Origin: Rhizodiscina lignyota
Taxonomy: Eukaryota; Ascomycota; Dothideomycetes; Aulographales; Rhizodiscinaceae
Direction: 5' to 3'
Assembly: GCA_010015805.1 (NCBI GenBank)
Contig: ML978125.1
Span: 1,240,001-1,304,000 of the forward strand
DNA: 64,000 nt
Positions 23,079-35,000 of this stretch are shown piece by piece. The notes below the pieces were generated by a model. That model had not been told where the DNA came from and searched no databases. It saw nothing but the letters and a program-made list of their open reading frames with translations. Made by a program: the position numbers and the translations under genes. Positions within the stretch are counted from its first letter, which is position 1, and each line of letters starts with the position of its first letter.

Positions 23079-24106
23079 GGTTGCTGTTGGCTGACGATGA
23101 CAGTGGATCTGAGGTTGGGTAAGGCGAGCAGGGTGAGTGATGGCGGATAATCTTCCCGTTGAGGCAATGAGGTACGCCCCAAATGTGTAATCTTGAGACG
23201 CAAATGCAAATGAAAAGGCTGCTGGGCCGTTCCAATGGCGTTGGAGCAGTGAGGCACAGAAGGTATACTAGGCAAAAGGACGCGCAATACGCTCTTGATA
23301 TGGCCGGAGCGCAGTGACACAAATGCCAGCATTGATTTCTAATGTTGCCCAGCGTCAAAGGCGGGGAGAAGGAACGGACTGGAGACGTTCCGAATGGCTA
23401 AGCCCTGCACTCTCTCCAGACCTTCTTCATCTTCAGTCGAAGATATCGGCCAAAGCCCAATTTAGCTGTTCTTTACATATGCAGCTGTACGATCGCGCGA
23501 GCGAACTCCTGTCCGGCTGCTACCGAAGACCGGGTTCGGTGCTATTTAGGCGGTGGCGGCGGTGTGGACTTCTGCGGCCGCTTTCTCGGATCGAGTATAT
23601 CCTCCATGCAGCACGCGCACGTGACGCTACACCAATCGGTAGGTGGATGTGCATGGCGTGAGATTCGAAGATCTCGGTGATCGAAAGAGGCTCGAAGATT
23701 TGTAGCACAGCGGTTGCTAGGCGATGTCGAGTTAGCGCTGGCAGCGTGGCGAAGCTGGACGGCGAGAAGGGGCCTGGCCGGAAGCCGTCTGTAATTAACG
23801 AGGCAGTAACGCAGCGGTACTGTAAGATTGGCGATCGAGCCGGCAGCGGCTGCCTCTGGCCAATGGCGGCAGGCGGACCGCGAGACGTACGCGGCCACTC
23901 GCTGCAATACGAGGGCAGGCGGGATGACTAACGCACTCCATTTCCACCACCGCAGGCGCAGTTAGCCTGACCTGCATAATCCACAGCACGCTGGGACGAG
24001 GCCAGTAATCGCTTCAGGGTCCTCCGCTCCCCTCCATATATCTATCTATAGTGCGCCTCGTCCTCTCGTTTTGCAAGTTTCGAAACTCGCCTCGCCAACA
24101 GCCGCC
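23079..24106. promoter_or_regulatory. 1-kb divergent promoter, omega-GST / Zn2Cys6 regulator
   Basis: No gene was supported between the two divergent starts. A TATA-rich stretch (ccatatatctatctata, near 24034-24050) lies about 60 bp before the regulator's ATG. The shared region makes regulation of the GST by the adjacent factor plausible, but that is inference. Confidence 0.45.
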
Positions 24107-25603
24107 ATGGAAACGCCGGAAAGCCTCGTCGACGTCCCGCCGCCAAGGCGCAAGACGTTCCCACGGAAGGGCCATACCAAGTCGCGCAAAGGCTGCTACA
24201 ACTGCAAGAGAAGGAAGATAAAGTGCCAGGAGACGCGCCCATCATGCAGCAACTGCGAGAAAGCGGATCTCCAGTGCCAGTATCCCGATGTCGCCTCGCG
24301 ATGGGCGTCAATGGCGGGCGCGCTCGTCGTACAGCCAACTGCGCAGCCGACCGTCTTCTCCATGGAGGACATGCATTTCTTCCACCATTTCATGGTGAGA
24401 GCGTATCCACATCTTCCCGTCGGCGGAGACTCGCTGTGGCAGGGCACGATTCCGGCGTTTGCCCATCAAGTACGTCGTTGCCAGTGTCTTAGTGTATTCC
24501 GCCAATCCTGGTGCTGATCATCACAACAGCATGACTTTCTCATTCACTCAATGCTCGCCTTGGCCGCATCACATCTCAGCATGAACGGGCACGGTGACTA
24601 CAGAGCTGCTGCTTTACAGCATCGCATTGTCGCTGTACGCCTGCTGAACGAATCGCTTTCGAAGGGTGGCGGTAATCAAGGCGAGGCGGATGCGAAACTC
24701 GCCGCTTGCCTTGCTCTGACCTTCCAGTCATCGTACATGGAAGATGGCGTTTATGACTTTTTGACCATGATTCGGGGCTGTGCATTGGTAACGCAAGATC
24801 ATTCGCTCGAGCATCCAACCTCCGCATTCCACTGCTTCAGCGGCGAGAACCATGGACGGACAATGCAAGAACGACTGCGCGAAATGCCCATCAACGAAAT
24901 TGACCCCAAAGTTCTGGACGCTGCAGTTGACTCTCTTGATGCATTAAAACCGCTCTGCCAAGATAACCCTAGAATGAAGGAGTACAGACAAATTCTGTTG
25001 GAGATTGTGCAGCAGACGTACCATTCTCCATTACAAGGTATGTATCGTTCTATATACTCTAGTTGCAAGTATTTTAACGTCTGATCTAGCATACTTCACA
25101 TTCTGTGAAAGTTACAACTGGCCATCGCGCTTGGAGCACTCCGAATTCGCCGCTTTCATCAACCCGGAGAATCAAATCGGACAACTTCTGCTAAGCCACT
25201 TCGTAGCACTGCAGCTTCTACAGCAATGTACCACCGACTTTGTCTGGTCTGAGCGTGATACCGCTCCGCCGTCTACCGTCGTTACCGCGTGGCTGTATAG
25301 GATCGATGAGAATATCAGCCCAGAGCTCAAGCATTTGAACGCCTGGCCTATGAAGCTTGGCGAAGCCTTCAACGACGCCATGAACAGCGGTGGTTTGAAT
25401 ATCAGATTAGGACCAGTCAAGGTGAAAGTCCATTCACCAACTGCATTTGGCTCTCCGAGAAACTTTAGCTTTGATATGTAAGTTTTGATCATATTTAGTA
25501 CTTTCCTCTATATCTCTAGACGGCAGCTAATTCCATAAACAGCAACACCATTACCTCACTCATTGGAGTGGATCCAGATGTCGCCAAATCGTTTCCAATG
25601 TAA
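24107..25603 (+). CDS. Zn2Cys6 transcription factor (UPC2-like architecture)
   Basis: Four exons, 24107-24469, 24530-25037, 25090-25477 and 25543-25603, give 439 residues. The binuclear zinc cluster is near residues 28-55: C-YN-C-KRRKIK-C-QETRPS-C-SN-C-EKADLQ-C, with the HTKSRKGC lead-in seen in the fungal-specific sterol-regulator-like (UPC2) class. The middle (PAFAHQHDFLIHSMLALAAS) matches the fungal_trans/DUF3468-type region of the same class. The start is the ATG in a gccgccATGg context; no earlier in-frame ATG exists. The last coding exon is only 20 codons. It lies in the GST block, which suggests local pathway control, but its targets are unknown; ergosterol regulation is not shown. Confidence 0.87.
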
Positions 25604-25775
25604 ACCGTTACACCAAACTTTCCGTCGCTACCTTTTGCAATTTTGGACTGGATACCTGATTTAACCTTCCGTGAAGACGTCTCTACCTAAACCTGACAGC
25701 ACACGGCTTCGCGCGAGCCTCATTCGATTTTCCATGACAATACAGATCGCGCCTCGACCTATGATCGACCTGCCT

Positions 25776-26769
25776 TTAAAACTGGGTACCCATCGATGTC
25801 CTCGCTTCAACGTCCGCCGATGTCTTTCGAGCCTCTGGTGTAAGATATTTCGCTGGATGGAAGATAGTAAAGATGGTGATCGCAGGCAGCATCGGCAACG
25901 CTTCGAAGACGTAGAAGGGCCACTCGTGCGTAAAAGTGTATCCGTCGATTCCTTGGCCAAATTCGATTACGCGATAGATGGAACGAATCTGGATCAAGCA
26001 CAGTCAGAAACAGCCATTTTTCCAGCCAAACTATAGATTGGATCAAGGAGCGACGTACCAAAACCAGCGCGCTGCTGATGCAAACGCTATACAACACCTT
26101 CCTCCATCCGTCCGGACTATCTGCTCTCTCACCCTCCCGTTTTACTCGCAGTATGAAAATCACCAATATCGCGATGAAGAACACAAACGTCGCGACCTGC
26201 GTGCCCAATCCAGCGAGCAGCACATCCTGTCCAATATCTGCGGTACTTCCGACCCAGTTGACTGACGCAGCAATACCCGAGCCTGAGGCTTGAATCAGGA
26301 ACGACATGATGTCGCAGCCTACGAAGATCTTGGTAATGCGGTGCGGCTGGATACGTAGGATCCGCTGGTGGGAGGCATCGAGCGCGGCACGGATCAGACG
26401 ACCGATGAGGAGGTAGTTGCCGGCAGCGACGAAGATTGGTGCGAGAATTATGAGGGTTTGAGAGACGGCGTATGGTGGCTATTAGGCCGCCTTGGTCAGC
26501 GTTTCTGTGCATGTCAAGCATAATTACGACGAAGAGCTTACGATCGAATCCTGATTCTTAACCGACACCACTCGAAAGATGTACCCGACTACCTCTAGGA
26601 TTCCTCCGATTAGAACGCACAGGAAGAACCAGCTCCGGTAGCGCAGCACGGTGAGATAGAACGAGTAGACTGTCGGGACGAAGTACAGGACCGTGAAAAC
26701 GATCGCGAGTGCCGTCGAGGGCTGATATAGCCAGATGCTGTCTGGGTGAGAATCGGAATAGGCAGTCAT
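25776..26769 (-). CDS. RTA1-like membrane protein
   Basis: Minus-strand exons 26769-26542, 26478-26059 and 25988-25776 give 286 residues. The RTA1/RTM1 family has seven membrane spans and is linked to sphingoid-base export and drug tolerance in yeasts. The first exon has two hydrophobic spans (ALAIVFTVLYFVPTVYSFYL, then WFFLCVLIGGILEVVGYIFR); exon 2 begins PPYAVSQTLIILAPIFVAAG and includes RITKIFVGCDIMSFLIQASG, the family's most conserved stretch; exon 3 ends HPAKYL before a polar tail. All three exons close in frame. The gene converges on the Zn2Cys6 regulator (172 bp between stops), consistent with a detoxification neighbourhood. The substrate is unknown. Confidence 0.88.
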
Positions 26770-28493
26770 TTTGATGTTGGTCTTTCTTCCTCAAACTGAA
26801 TTTGGACTGTCTTGGATTGGATGGAAAGCTTTGGTTTTGGTTTCTCTTTCCGTTTGTCGTTCTTATCGTCTCTTGGTTCTGGTTGAACGAACGAATTGGC
26901 CTCTCGAGAGGATAATCAACGTTATGAATTTCTTGAACCTGTCGTCGATCGCCTGGCCTTCTTCTGGTCTGTTTCGCAGTGCCATTACCCAAGCCATTAT
27001 ATACCCACAACCCACCAAATGCGGCGCCATACCTGAGGGTTCAGATACTGCGGGGATTTGATGGCGGCCGCAACAGTGTCGTCTGCACCGTCAATAGAGC
27101 GACGTGCGGATAGGCTGAGTTGGCTTGACTTGCGTGGCCTCATTGAGTCTCGAGGCTCAATAGCGGCCTTGGCGAATGTGGAGGAACGAGTGATGCGCTG
27201 GGTGGAGGTTTCGTCAGGCATCTTTGCGAGTAGAAGGCAGGAAGGCTTGAAGGATTCTGATAGGTTTGCGCAGATAGCGATGGGAGAGCGTGAATATGCC
27301 TTGGGGGATCCGAGGGAGATGTAGCTTTTTAACGCCTTTCGGCTGGGCTTGCGACTTGGTATAACGGCTTTGGGTTCGCTTGCGATGGGGAATGCGGCAT
27401 ATGCGCGCTCTTGGCTTGATGCAATGCGAGGAGGAAGAGCCCTATTCCTTCAATAACGGAGAGCCAGGCTTCGAGGATACTCGAGATTAGGGGAGCATGC
27501 GAAACACTTTTAAACAACCTTCGCTATTCGCGGATTTGGAATTTGGGCCCGCACCGGGGGCGGCGTTTGTTTGCCCGCCAAATAACGCAGATCGTCTCAT
27601 TCATTCTTCTCCATAATGTAACGGCACTGTGGCATACTTTCCGCATCTGACGAGCTGATGCTCGTTTCCAATCCGTTTGCTGAGTGCTAACACATCCTTC
27701 GCGCGCCCCGAGCGCCCGGTTTGCTGGTGAAACGCTTGCTGTGACATGCTCTGTTTGTCGTTGCGTGCGTAACGCGTCCTCTTTTCTTTGCCGTTGCTTG
27801 AAACCGGCTCGCTTTCTTCCCAGCGCGCTGCAAACTTCCTTAGAACGGTGTCCTGACTGACGTTTACGAGAGCCGCATTCGTCGCATTTATGCTCGAATG
27901 CGGAGGCGTCTGATTGGCTGACTGATGGTGGTTCGCGCTGAATACGATGGCTCCGTCGGGTTTGGCCGAGCAGAAAAGCGGGCCTGCCGTGGCTTGTTAG
28001 GGGTCTGAGGCGGCTCCTCATCTTGGCAGTCGATCATCCCGCGGCGGTGCGAGCGGAATGCGAGGGCAGAAGGGGCGAGAGCGGAAGATTTTGTGAACTG
28101 CGTTGTTCCTGATGAGCTCTGACACTGGTCGATCTGGGGGTGGAGACTGAGGACAGCGAAGGGCAAGCCTGGTTGGGAATCATTTTGATGACATAGAATT
28201 CATGGGAGCTCTGAATATGCTCCTTTTCTGCGCAGCGCCGCTCCTGTTCGATTTACTTCTCCTTTCCATCCATCATGCTCTGTTCAGCTGAGGTATCGGT
28301 CTCGCGAGAGGCCGAGCAGAGGCGTTCGGATACTTCTGAGAATGCGAGAGAAGCGCGATGGCAGCGCTTACTCCTTATTCCTTGGAGCCTGCCTGCCCAG
28401 ATCACATATCAATGAGCAATGACATTCTCCTCCCGATTCCCATCCAATAGCATCTTATTGCAGTCGTTCCCAGAAAAAGGAGGTATTATCAAA
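26770..28493. other. Gene-poor stretch between RTA1 and the resolvase gene
   Basis: 1.7 kb without a supportable gene. An 88-codon plus-strand frame (27058-27324) and a 165-codon minus-strand frame (27524-28021) are open but have no recognisable domain, skewed basic composition and no support, so I treat them as chance. The left part is the RTA1 promoter. Confidence 0.4.
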
Positions 28494-31395
28494 TCATCGC
28501 GTCGTCGTCAAATCAAGAAAGTCCAATTCCTCCCACGCCCAAATTTGCTTCTCTCTCCTCCCGTTTGCACCTGCGCCTTTCAATGGCTTAGCCTTGGCAT
28601 TGCTACTGCTACGTCGTGATGAAGCGCTTCTCAAATCTCCTGCAGTGCTAAACATATCGTTGCTGAATTCGTCCCAGAAACCATTTCCAGCTGAACCAAG
28701 GCGGACGAAGCGCTTCTCCAGAGCCCCCGTCTGAGGCTGAGGCAGAGGAAGAGACGCAATGTCAGTGACGGCCACGAACGTTGACTTGGACTTGATGGTT
28801 ACCGCCTTTGGAGGAGGTTGGTTCCCGGACGTTTCTGTCATCACAGGAAATTTGGTCCACTGTCTTCGAGGTCGCGCCAATGGCCCATCGTTTTCTGTAT
28901 CTTCAAGAGAACTCACCGACTTCTCTACTGACGTAGCATCGCGATGCGAAACTTCCTGTGGCGACTTTCGTGAAGCTATTGTTTCAGGTGATGCAGTGAG
29001 ATCGATCTGCGCAATAGCCTCCCGTCGAGCGGCAGTCTCCGCCGACACGCGCATTGTACGTACTTCCAAATTGGTTGATTGCTGCTCGACAAGTGGTGGC
29101 AATGTTGATGTTGCATTATTTTTTGTGGTTGTCTGTCGACTTGATGTCGATGCCGCGTCCTTTGTCTTCTGCGGTGAGATAGTTTGAGACCTTCGTATCC
29201 ACGCGTCGATCGTGCGCGGAGGTGACGAGGACAATAGAATGGCATCGTCTCTACGTGCAGATGTAGCCATTGGCTGAGGTTGTTGCGTAGACCTTTTGGT
29301 TGCTCTCGTCGTCCTTGCTCTCTTGGGAGCGATGAGCTGTGAAGGGGAGGGCGAATCTTGCTGCAGGGTGAGGTCTAGCTCTGCAATAATTGATGGCGTG
29401 GCAGGGCGGTCAGGATTTCGTTGCTGTGATGTCTTGGGAGCTAGTAAGGAGGCAGGTGACGTTTGAGCTCGCCGCAATGGGGAACGTCGTCGTCGCTTTG
29501 TAACAGTGGGAGGGAGATTGTCTGTAACGTTATGGTTCATCTGTTCTTGCGCTCTTGGCGGAGATGACGAAAGCAGTGAGAGAACAGCAGGTTGATTTTT
29601 AGGGACTTGCGTGCTCGCAAGACCTTTCGTTTGCCGAAATGTCGATGTGATAGTTTGTTGTTTGGATACAGGCTGCGAGAAAGACGTGAAAACATCTAGC
29701 TCTAGCTCTGGCTCTGGCGACTTCGTTGTTGCAGGCCTGGAGACACCAGGCTTCATTGTCTTTGCAAATTTATCGAGCGCACCTCGCTGCATGCCTGCAG
29801 TTTTCGAAGTCTTGGCCTTGCCTTTCGTTGCGACTTTATTGGTACGCCTAGCAGCCAAAGCTTTCTTTGGGTTCCGGAGAGATTCTTCCCAATCTTGCAC
29901 TTTGAGTGGAACACCAACTCGAGCATAAGTCTCCAGCACCCAGGTCTTTTCAAGTCCCATAGGGTCGTACTTTGTAGGAGCGCGACGCTTCGTTGGTGAT
30001 CCTGGGATATCGGGAGCATCTATGTCTTCGATCAGGGCAGCTCCTAGGTCATCTGCCTCGGCCTCGTCTTCAGGTAGCTCATCATCTGGCTCTTCGAGAC
30101 TTAGGTCTATAGGGACGATCTTGTGCGGCACAAAAGCGATCCGAAGCTCGGTGGTATTATCGGTGGAAGCGTGCTCCCGTGTACCATGGATCGAATGAAC
30201 GAGGTGTGCCTCCTCATTCTCCGTTACGGCAAAATCGTCATTCCTCGCATCCGGGCCTTGGCCTCTAATCAAAAGCTCGCGGGTTAGGAGTGCCGGTGAT
30301 AGGTTTCGAATAAAATGCTTTGCTCCGCCGAGCTTGGTCCACGCAAATGCATCTGATGTGAATTCTCGCAGCGCGGGGAAATCTATGTCCAGATCCCAGC
30401 TCAGAGACTGTCGGAGCCTCTCAATCTTTTCTTTGGATGAGACGACAGGGTGAGTGTAATATCCCAACACATCTGGATTTGGAAAATCTTCAGGTATTGA
30501 CAAAGCGGAGTGCTTAGTCCTAAAGAACTTGCTTTCGTTCGTCTGCAGCTCGTATTGCAGCCGTTCTCGCCATGTTCTGAGGGTACTCGCGTCTTTCCTT
30601 GACAGTTCGCAGAGGTCTTTTCCAAACCCAGCTCGTGCAGCTTCACAAGCTGTTTTCGGACCGCATCCAGGGACTCCTTCTGGTATGTAATCCCCTCCAC
30701 TCATCAAAGCGACAAGCACCATGCCTTCTCTATCCAAACCGCTTCGGCCAGCCTTCGTTTTATCGGCCTCATAAAGATTGACATGGGTCGGAGTCTTGGC
30801 CTTGCTCCCTTCTGGTGTCCAATTTCGAATTGTAACCCCGCTGCCGAACATGAGTGTATCCACATCTTCACTCAAGACTGCATCTACGATTCCTTCGCGT
30901 TGTAATAGTGCGCACTCTGCCTCCGCTTCGCCGGGGGCAAGATGGAAGGGAAACCCGAACTGTTTGAGCAGTTGCTTTGCAAGGAATTCGGGAATCGATG
31001 CGACGTTCGGTCCAGTTCTTTTATGTCGTTTGAAAGGTGGTTTATTCGGCCCATCAAAGACGAACAACGGATGTATTGCGAGGGACATGAGACGAAGGAG
31101 GCGATAGTAGAATGTACGGAGGGCTGGGTTGGTCCCACCTGCGGGGAATCAGTGCAATCCATCTCAGAAAGCGAAGGAGCTAGAGAGCATACCTTTGGCA
31201 GATTGTATTTGGAAGAGCCATATCGAAGTATCGATTGCAAGGCGCAATGGTCGTCCTGTCTGCTCGAATTTCTGTACTGCGAGTTTTGATAGAGCTATGC
31301 GCACTCCTGGACCGATCTCTTTGTAGATCCTTTCAGAACATTAGCACTGTGCACCACATAATTTGAGATAGAAAGTCTTACCCATGAATACCCAT
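28494..31395 (-). CDS. YEN1: XPG-family Holliday junction resolvase/flap nuclease (Yen1/GEN1 type)
   Basis: Exons on the minus strand are 31395-31382 (14 nt), 31329-31193 and 31138-28494, giving 931 residues. The N-terminus (MGIHGIYKEIGPG, then AIDTSIWLFQIQ and FVFDGPNKPP) is the XPG-N domain with two catalytic Asp. XPG-I follows with GEAEAECALLQREGIVDAVL and SEDVDTLMFG, then the helix-hairpin-helix GGDYIPEGVPGCGPKTA. The tandem GGTNPALR after the second intron is typical of Yen1/GEN1 rather than FEN1 or EXO1. The long C-terminal half is low-complexity, Ser/Thr/Pro-rich with many SP/TP sites, in keeping with cell-cycle phosphorylation known for Yen1. Role: resolving recombination intermediates. 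The 5-codon first exon explains why simple ORF calling would miss the start. It is head-to-head with the AT-hook-like gene. Confidence 0.9.
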
Positions 31396-31912
31396 CGCTC
31401 CCCAGGAAGCATATCCAGCAAGCCAAAGTAAATATTTACTGCGACTGAGCTCGAAATGAGCGTTGTCGCATCGTGTGGAGTAGTTGTCGGTGTCATAGTG
31501 GCGGCTTAACATCGGGTAAATGGTTTGTTTACTAACAACGGTTGCTATCCGTAACCGCCTTATAACCTCATCGAGATCGCGATATGAATCAGGCGCGTAA
31601 AGAGCCTATCCCGAAACTTATGCACTACCATCCTCCCATCGATCTGGCTCACTCACACTCGACTTATTTCTGCCTGTCTATCTTCGAGCGGAAGTAACGA
31701 CTTCGCGTGTTGTTCACTCTCGTTACCGCTTGCTTTCACTGCTATACACAATCTACGGTTGCACTTTCAGGATCTGACATATAGCGTCTGCCAGGTAAGT
31801 GGTATCATATTGGAAATCTCTCCTTTAGAGACCATTGGCAATTTGCGTCTCCAAAACCTTTCACAGCCCTATCCCGCCATTCCATCAATAACAGACATAT
31901 TGATGCGCAATC
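31396..31912. promoter_or_regulatory. Bidirectional promoter, resolvase and AT-hook-like gene
   Basis: This 517-bp region lies between the resolvase ATG and the first plus-strand ATG (the micro-ORF). It has CG-rich words (aggcgcgtaaa near 31592; cttcgcgtg near 31700) reminiscent of the cell-cycle ACGCG core, but I do not claim a site. Chromosome-maintenance function on both sides would fit co-regulation. Confidence 0.4.
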
Positions 31913-32053
31913 ATGGCTAACGAGACTTCGATTCTAGAGGATATTGTCGTTACGCTACTCTGTTTCTGGGGAGTAGCAATACTTCACCTCACTGTCGGTT
32001 ACGCCCTCCACAAGCTTTCCAACTGGCTACACCGAAGAAATGGCCAGAACTGA
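31913..32053 (+). CDS. 46-codon membrane micro-ORF overlapping the AT-hook-like start
   Basis: An ATG at 31913 opens 46 codons ending in TGA at 32051-32053. The product begins MANETSILEDIVVTLLCF and continues as one hydrophobic helix (about residues 10-33: an uninterrupted run of V, T, L, L, W, G, A, I, H, L, V, Y, A), then a basic tail (KLSNWLHRRNGQN). It overlaps the first 14 nt of the AT-hook-like gene in another frame (atgg at 32040). It looks like a single-pass membrane micropeptide with a basic cytosolic end. It may be a regulatory upstream ORF, a second product of a bicistronic mRNA, or chance. A small protein is not implausible because the composition is membrane-like rather than random. 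Confidence 0.45.
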   Translation: MANETSILEDIVVTLLCFWGVAILHLTVGYALHKLSNWLHRRNGQN

Positions 32054-35000
32054 GAGCTCGGAACTCTCGTCACCAGACCCTCTCGCCCTTTCACCGACAA
32101 TCTCTCGACGACCGGGATGCCTCAGCTCTCCTTTGCGCAGCACATCTGGCAATGTCATGCGAAAGACGGCCACCCCAACGCGAAACATGACATCGCCGGC
32201 AAAGACAATCACAATGAGCACTGGCAAAGCTCACGGAGCAAGTCCATGGAAGATACGAGTGACGGTTGAAGCTCAGCCAGAAGATTGTGAGGACAATGAC
32301 GAGAATGATCCGTTCAGGGTATCAGTGACGAAGCCCAAGGGTCGCGGCAGAACAGTCAAAGTCCCGCTGAAAGGCCCTGACAGCTCTCCAACAAGTAAAC
32401 GTGGACGGCAACGTGCACCTGCTGGAAAGAAGACAAGACGAGCCAGGACACCGGTGCGGAGGAAGAGAACGAGTGTCACAAAAGTGGACAGCGAGGACGA
32501 CTCGCAGGACGACTCCCGCGACCAGGACTTCACCCTTAAGCCCAAGTCAAAAAAAGGAAGAAGAAAGCAGAGTATATCGAAACTGATTCTCGGAAGCGAC
32601 ATTGACACATCTGAACACACAGACCATAGTGTCCAACCACTCCAGACAGAAGATATATCAACAGTTGAAGATTCAGAGCTACCTTCACATGATCATCCGG
32701 ACGCTTTGGATATGCCAGAGATTCCTTCACCGCCAACTTTCTCATCGATAAACACTCGTCCAGAAAGATATCCCTTGGAGAGTCCAGCAGCGCAGAACCC
32801 ATCCCCGGCTGTGCCATCACAACTTCCAGAAGTTAAACGACGTCTATCGAACGATAGAAAGCCAGAGAAAGCCATTCCGACACCTACAAAGAAACCAAGC
32901 CCTTCGAAAGACCATACTCCTCCTAAACGAACTGCAAGACCGAGCTTTAATTTCACGAAACTGACTCCAGTTGGGCGGAGGGCGCAAGAAACGCCAACAG
33001 AGTCACAGGATGAGGGCGACGATTCGGTTTCTGAAGTGCACTACCAGAGTATAAAAGGGAGGCAATGTATGCCGAAGGAAATTATTGCAATCGAGGATGA
33101 AGAGGAAGATGCTACAATGGATGCGGAGCGGTCCTCAGATGACGAGGACGATATCGCGCCCGCGGAATACGAAGTCGGCGAAAAGACGATGCTTGACTCC
33201 GAAGGCTTCAGTATGGTGTCTCTAGAGTCCGTGGAAACGGGACGAGATGTCACTACAACCGCGGACACCCTGCAACCGGAAAAGTCACAAATGTCGGTCC
33301 GTGAAATAACGCAACTACCGCGGAATATCAGCATTAGCACTACGGTGTCTTCTAGCGAAGAACATGGCTCTCAGCTACTTACACCTTCACCTTCTGGTAG
33401 TTCTATGGCCAACATCGAGAGTCGGCCAGGCACCCCCAGTATCATGCCATCGTCTCCACCGGCCGTGAGAGCAAGCGAGGAACATACACCTTCATTCGCC
33501 CGGCCTTCGTTGTCTCAACCGCCTCAGATTGCTGTACCTTCTTCACACCATCGTGTTACTACACCGCAAATGTCCAAAGTTGCTGGTCTTGGAATGGCGT
33601 TGCAAGGTATCGTGAAATCGCCTATTCTACTAAGCTGTACTACCAAATCGAAGGAGAGTGCAGATTCCGCAGATAATAGCCTTTTCCACGGCTTCAGTGC
33701 GAACACCAGACGCCAACTCCATGCCGGGCTGAAGTTAGGAGAAGAATTGGCCCGCCGCTCTCCTTGTCCAGCTTCAGTATCCAGCTCTAATGGATCCACT
33801 GGCAGCGTCAATTACCCGCGCCTACCAACTCCAGAAGACAACGAGCAAGCTAGTGTCACTGTTCCGCTTCCTCCGACCGAGAAAGTAGACATCCAATATC
33901 CTAGTATGAGCGCCGCTCAACCAGACGACCACCTCTCAAGTTCCGTTCGGAGCTACGATGAAATGAGCTGGATGCCGACAACAGCTCCTAAAGATCGACC
34001 AACTTGCATATCGCCAGACAGCATGGAAGCGCAGTGGCAGCGGGAACGAGAAGCTGTGAGTCGGCAGATCGAGCAAGCAGATCCCAACGAGGTTATTGTG
34101 GTGAACGACAAGGAGGATACCGATGAAGGCATCTCTGAGCTCTCTGTTGTGACCGATCTTGACGAAAAGGAAGACGACTTATCCAAACTCGAGCAGTTGT
34201 TTTCAGACGACTCGAATGCCCAAGTACGTCGTCCGAAGATATCCAGGACCTGGCGCAGACGGAGTTCTGGAGGGTTTGCCTACAGAGACGAACCGCCACT
34301 TGGCAGCTCGCCCCGTGCACTTCGACACAAGGAGAGCGGCGGCAGCAGCAGCAGTAGCGATGCTGTCACTACGCTGTGGCAGCCTGGTACCCGTATTGAT
34401 ACTGTCCGCAAGCCTCGATCTCGTCCTCACCGCTCTCCTCCAAGCGTTCCTGTGCTCGTGCCTGTGCGTGTAGAAACATCGTCTTCGACAGAGACTTTAA
34501 CCTCGTCCACTTCGGCCAGCACTCCTTCTCTTGAACCTGCTACAACCACTGAAACTCTGACGTCTACTTCCGAAGGTTCAGTGCAGACACCACTTGAGTC
34601 TCCAGGCGTGAACGACTCAATGACCAGCGATGATACCGGTTTGTTTTGGCATCGCAATCTCCCCGCTGTCTTCAAAGAGAAGCCAAGGCCAAGACCCCGG
34701 AAATCTTCCTCAATGCTGAAGAGCGATAAGCTGGATCTCTCCGCTCTGCTCACACTCGAAACGCCGATCGATGTGAGCCCGCTACGTACCCCTGGCCGAG
34801 GCTTCGAGACCCCAACAAAGGTGGTGCATACACCTGTTCAAGACTTCCAAACCCCGACAAAGGTGCTGCACACACCTGTTACCGGCCTTCTCACGCCGAA
34901 GAGGGATCTGCTCACACCAGGATTGCGGAGTGCGCTGAAGACACCTGGAATGTCGAGGACATATGATGGTAGCCCGTTGAAGAGCGTCGTTCGTGTCAGC

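Noticed and set aside
27524-28021. 165-codon minus-strand frame
   Set aside because: Very basic, Arg/Gln/Ser-skewed composition with no domain and no supporting exon structure; likely chance in GC-rich intergenic DNA.
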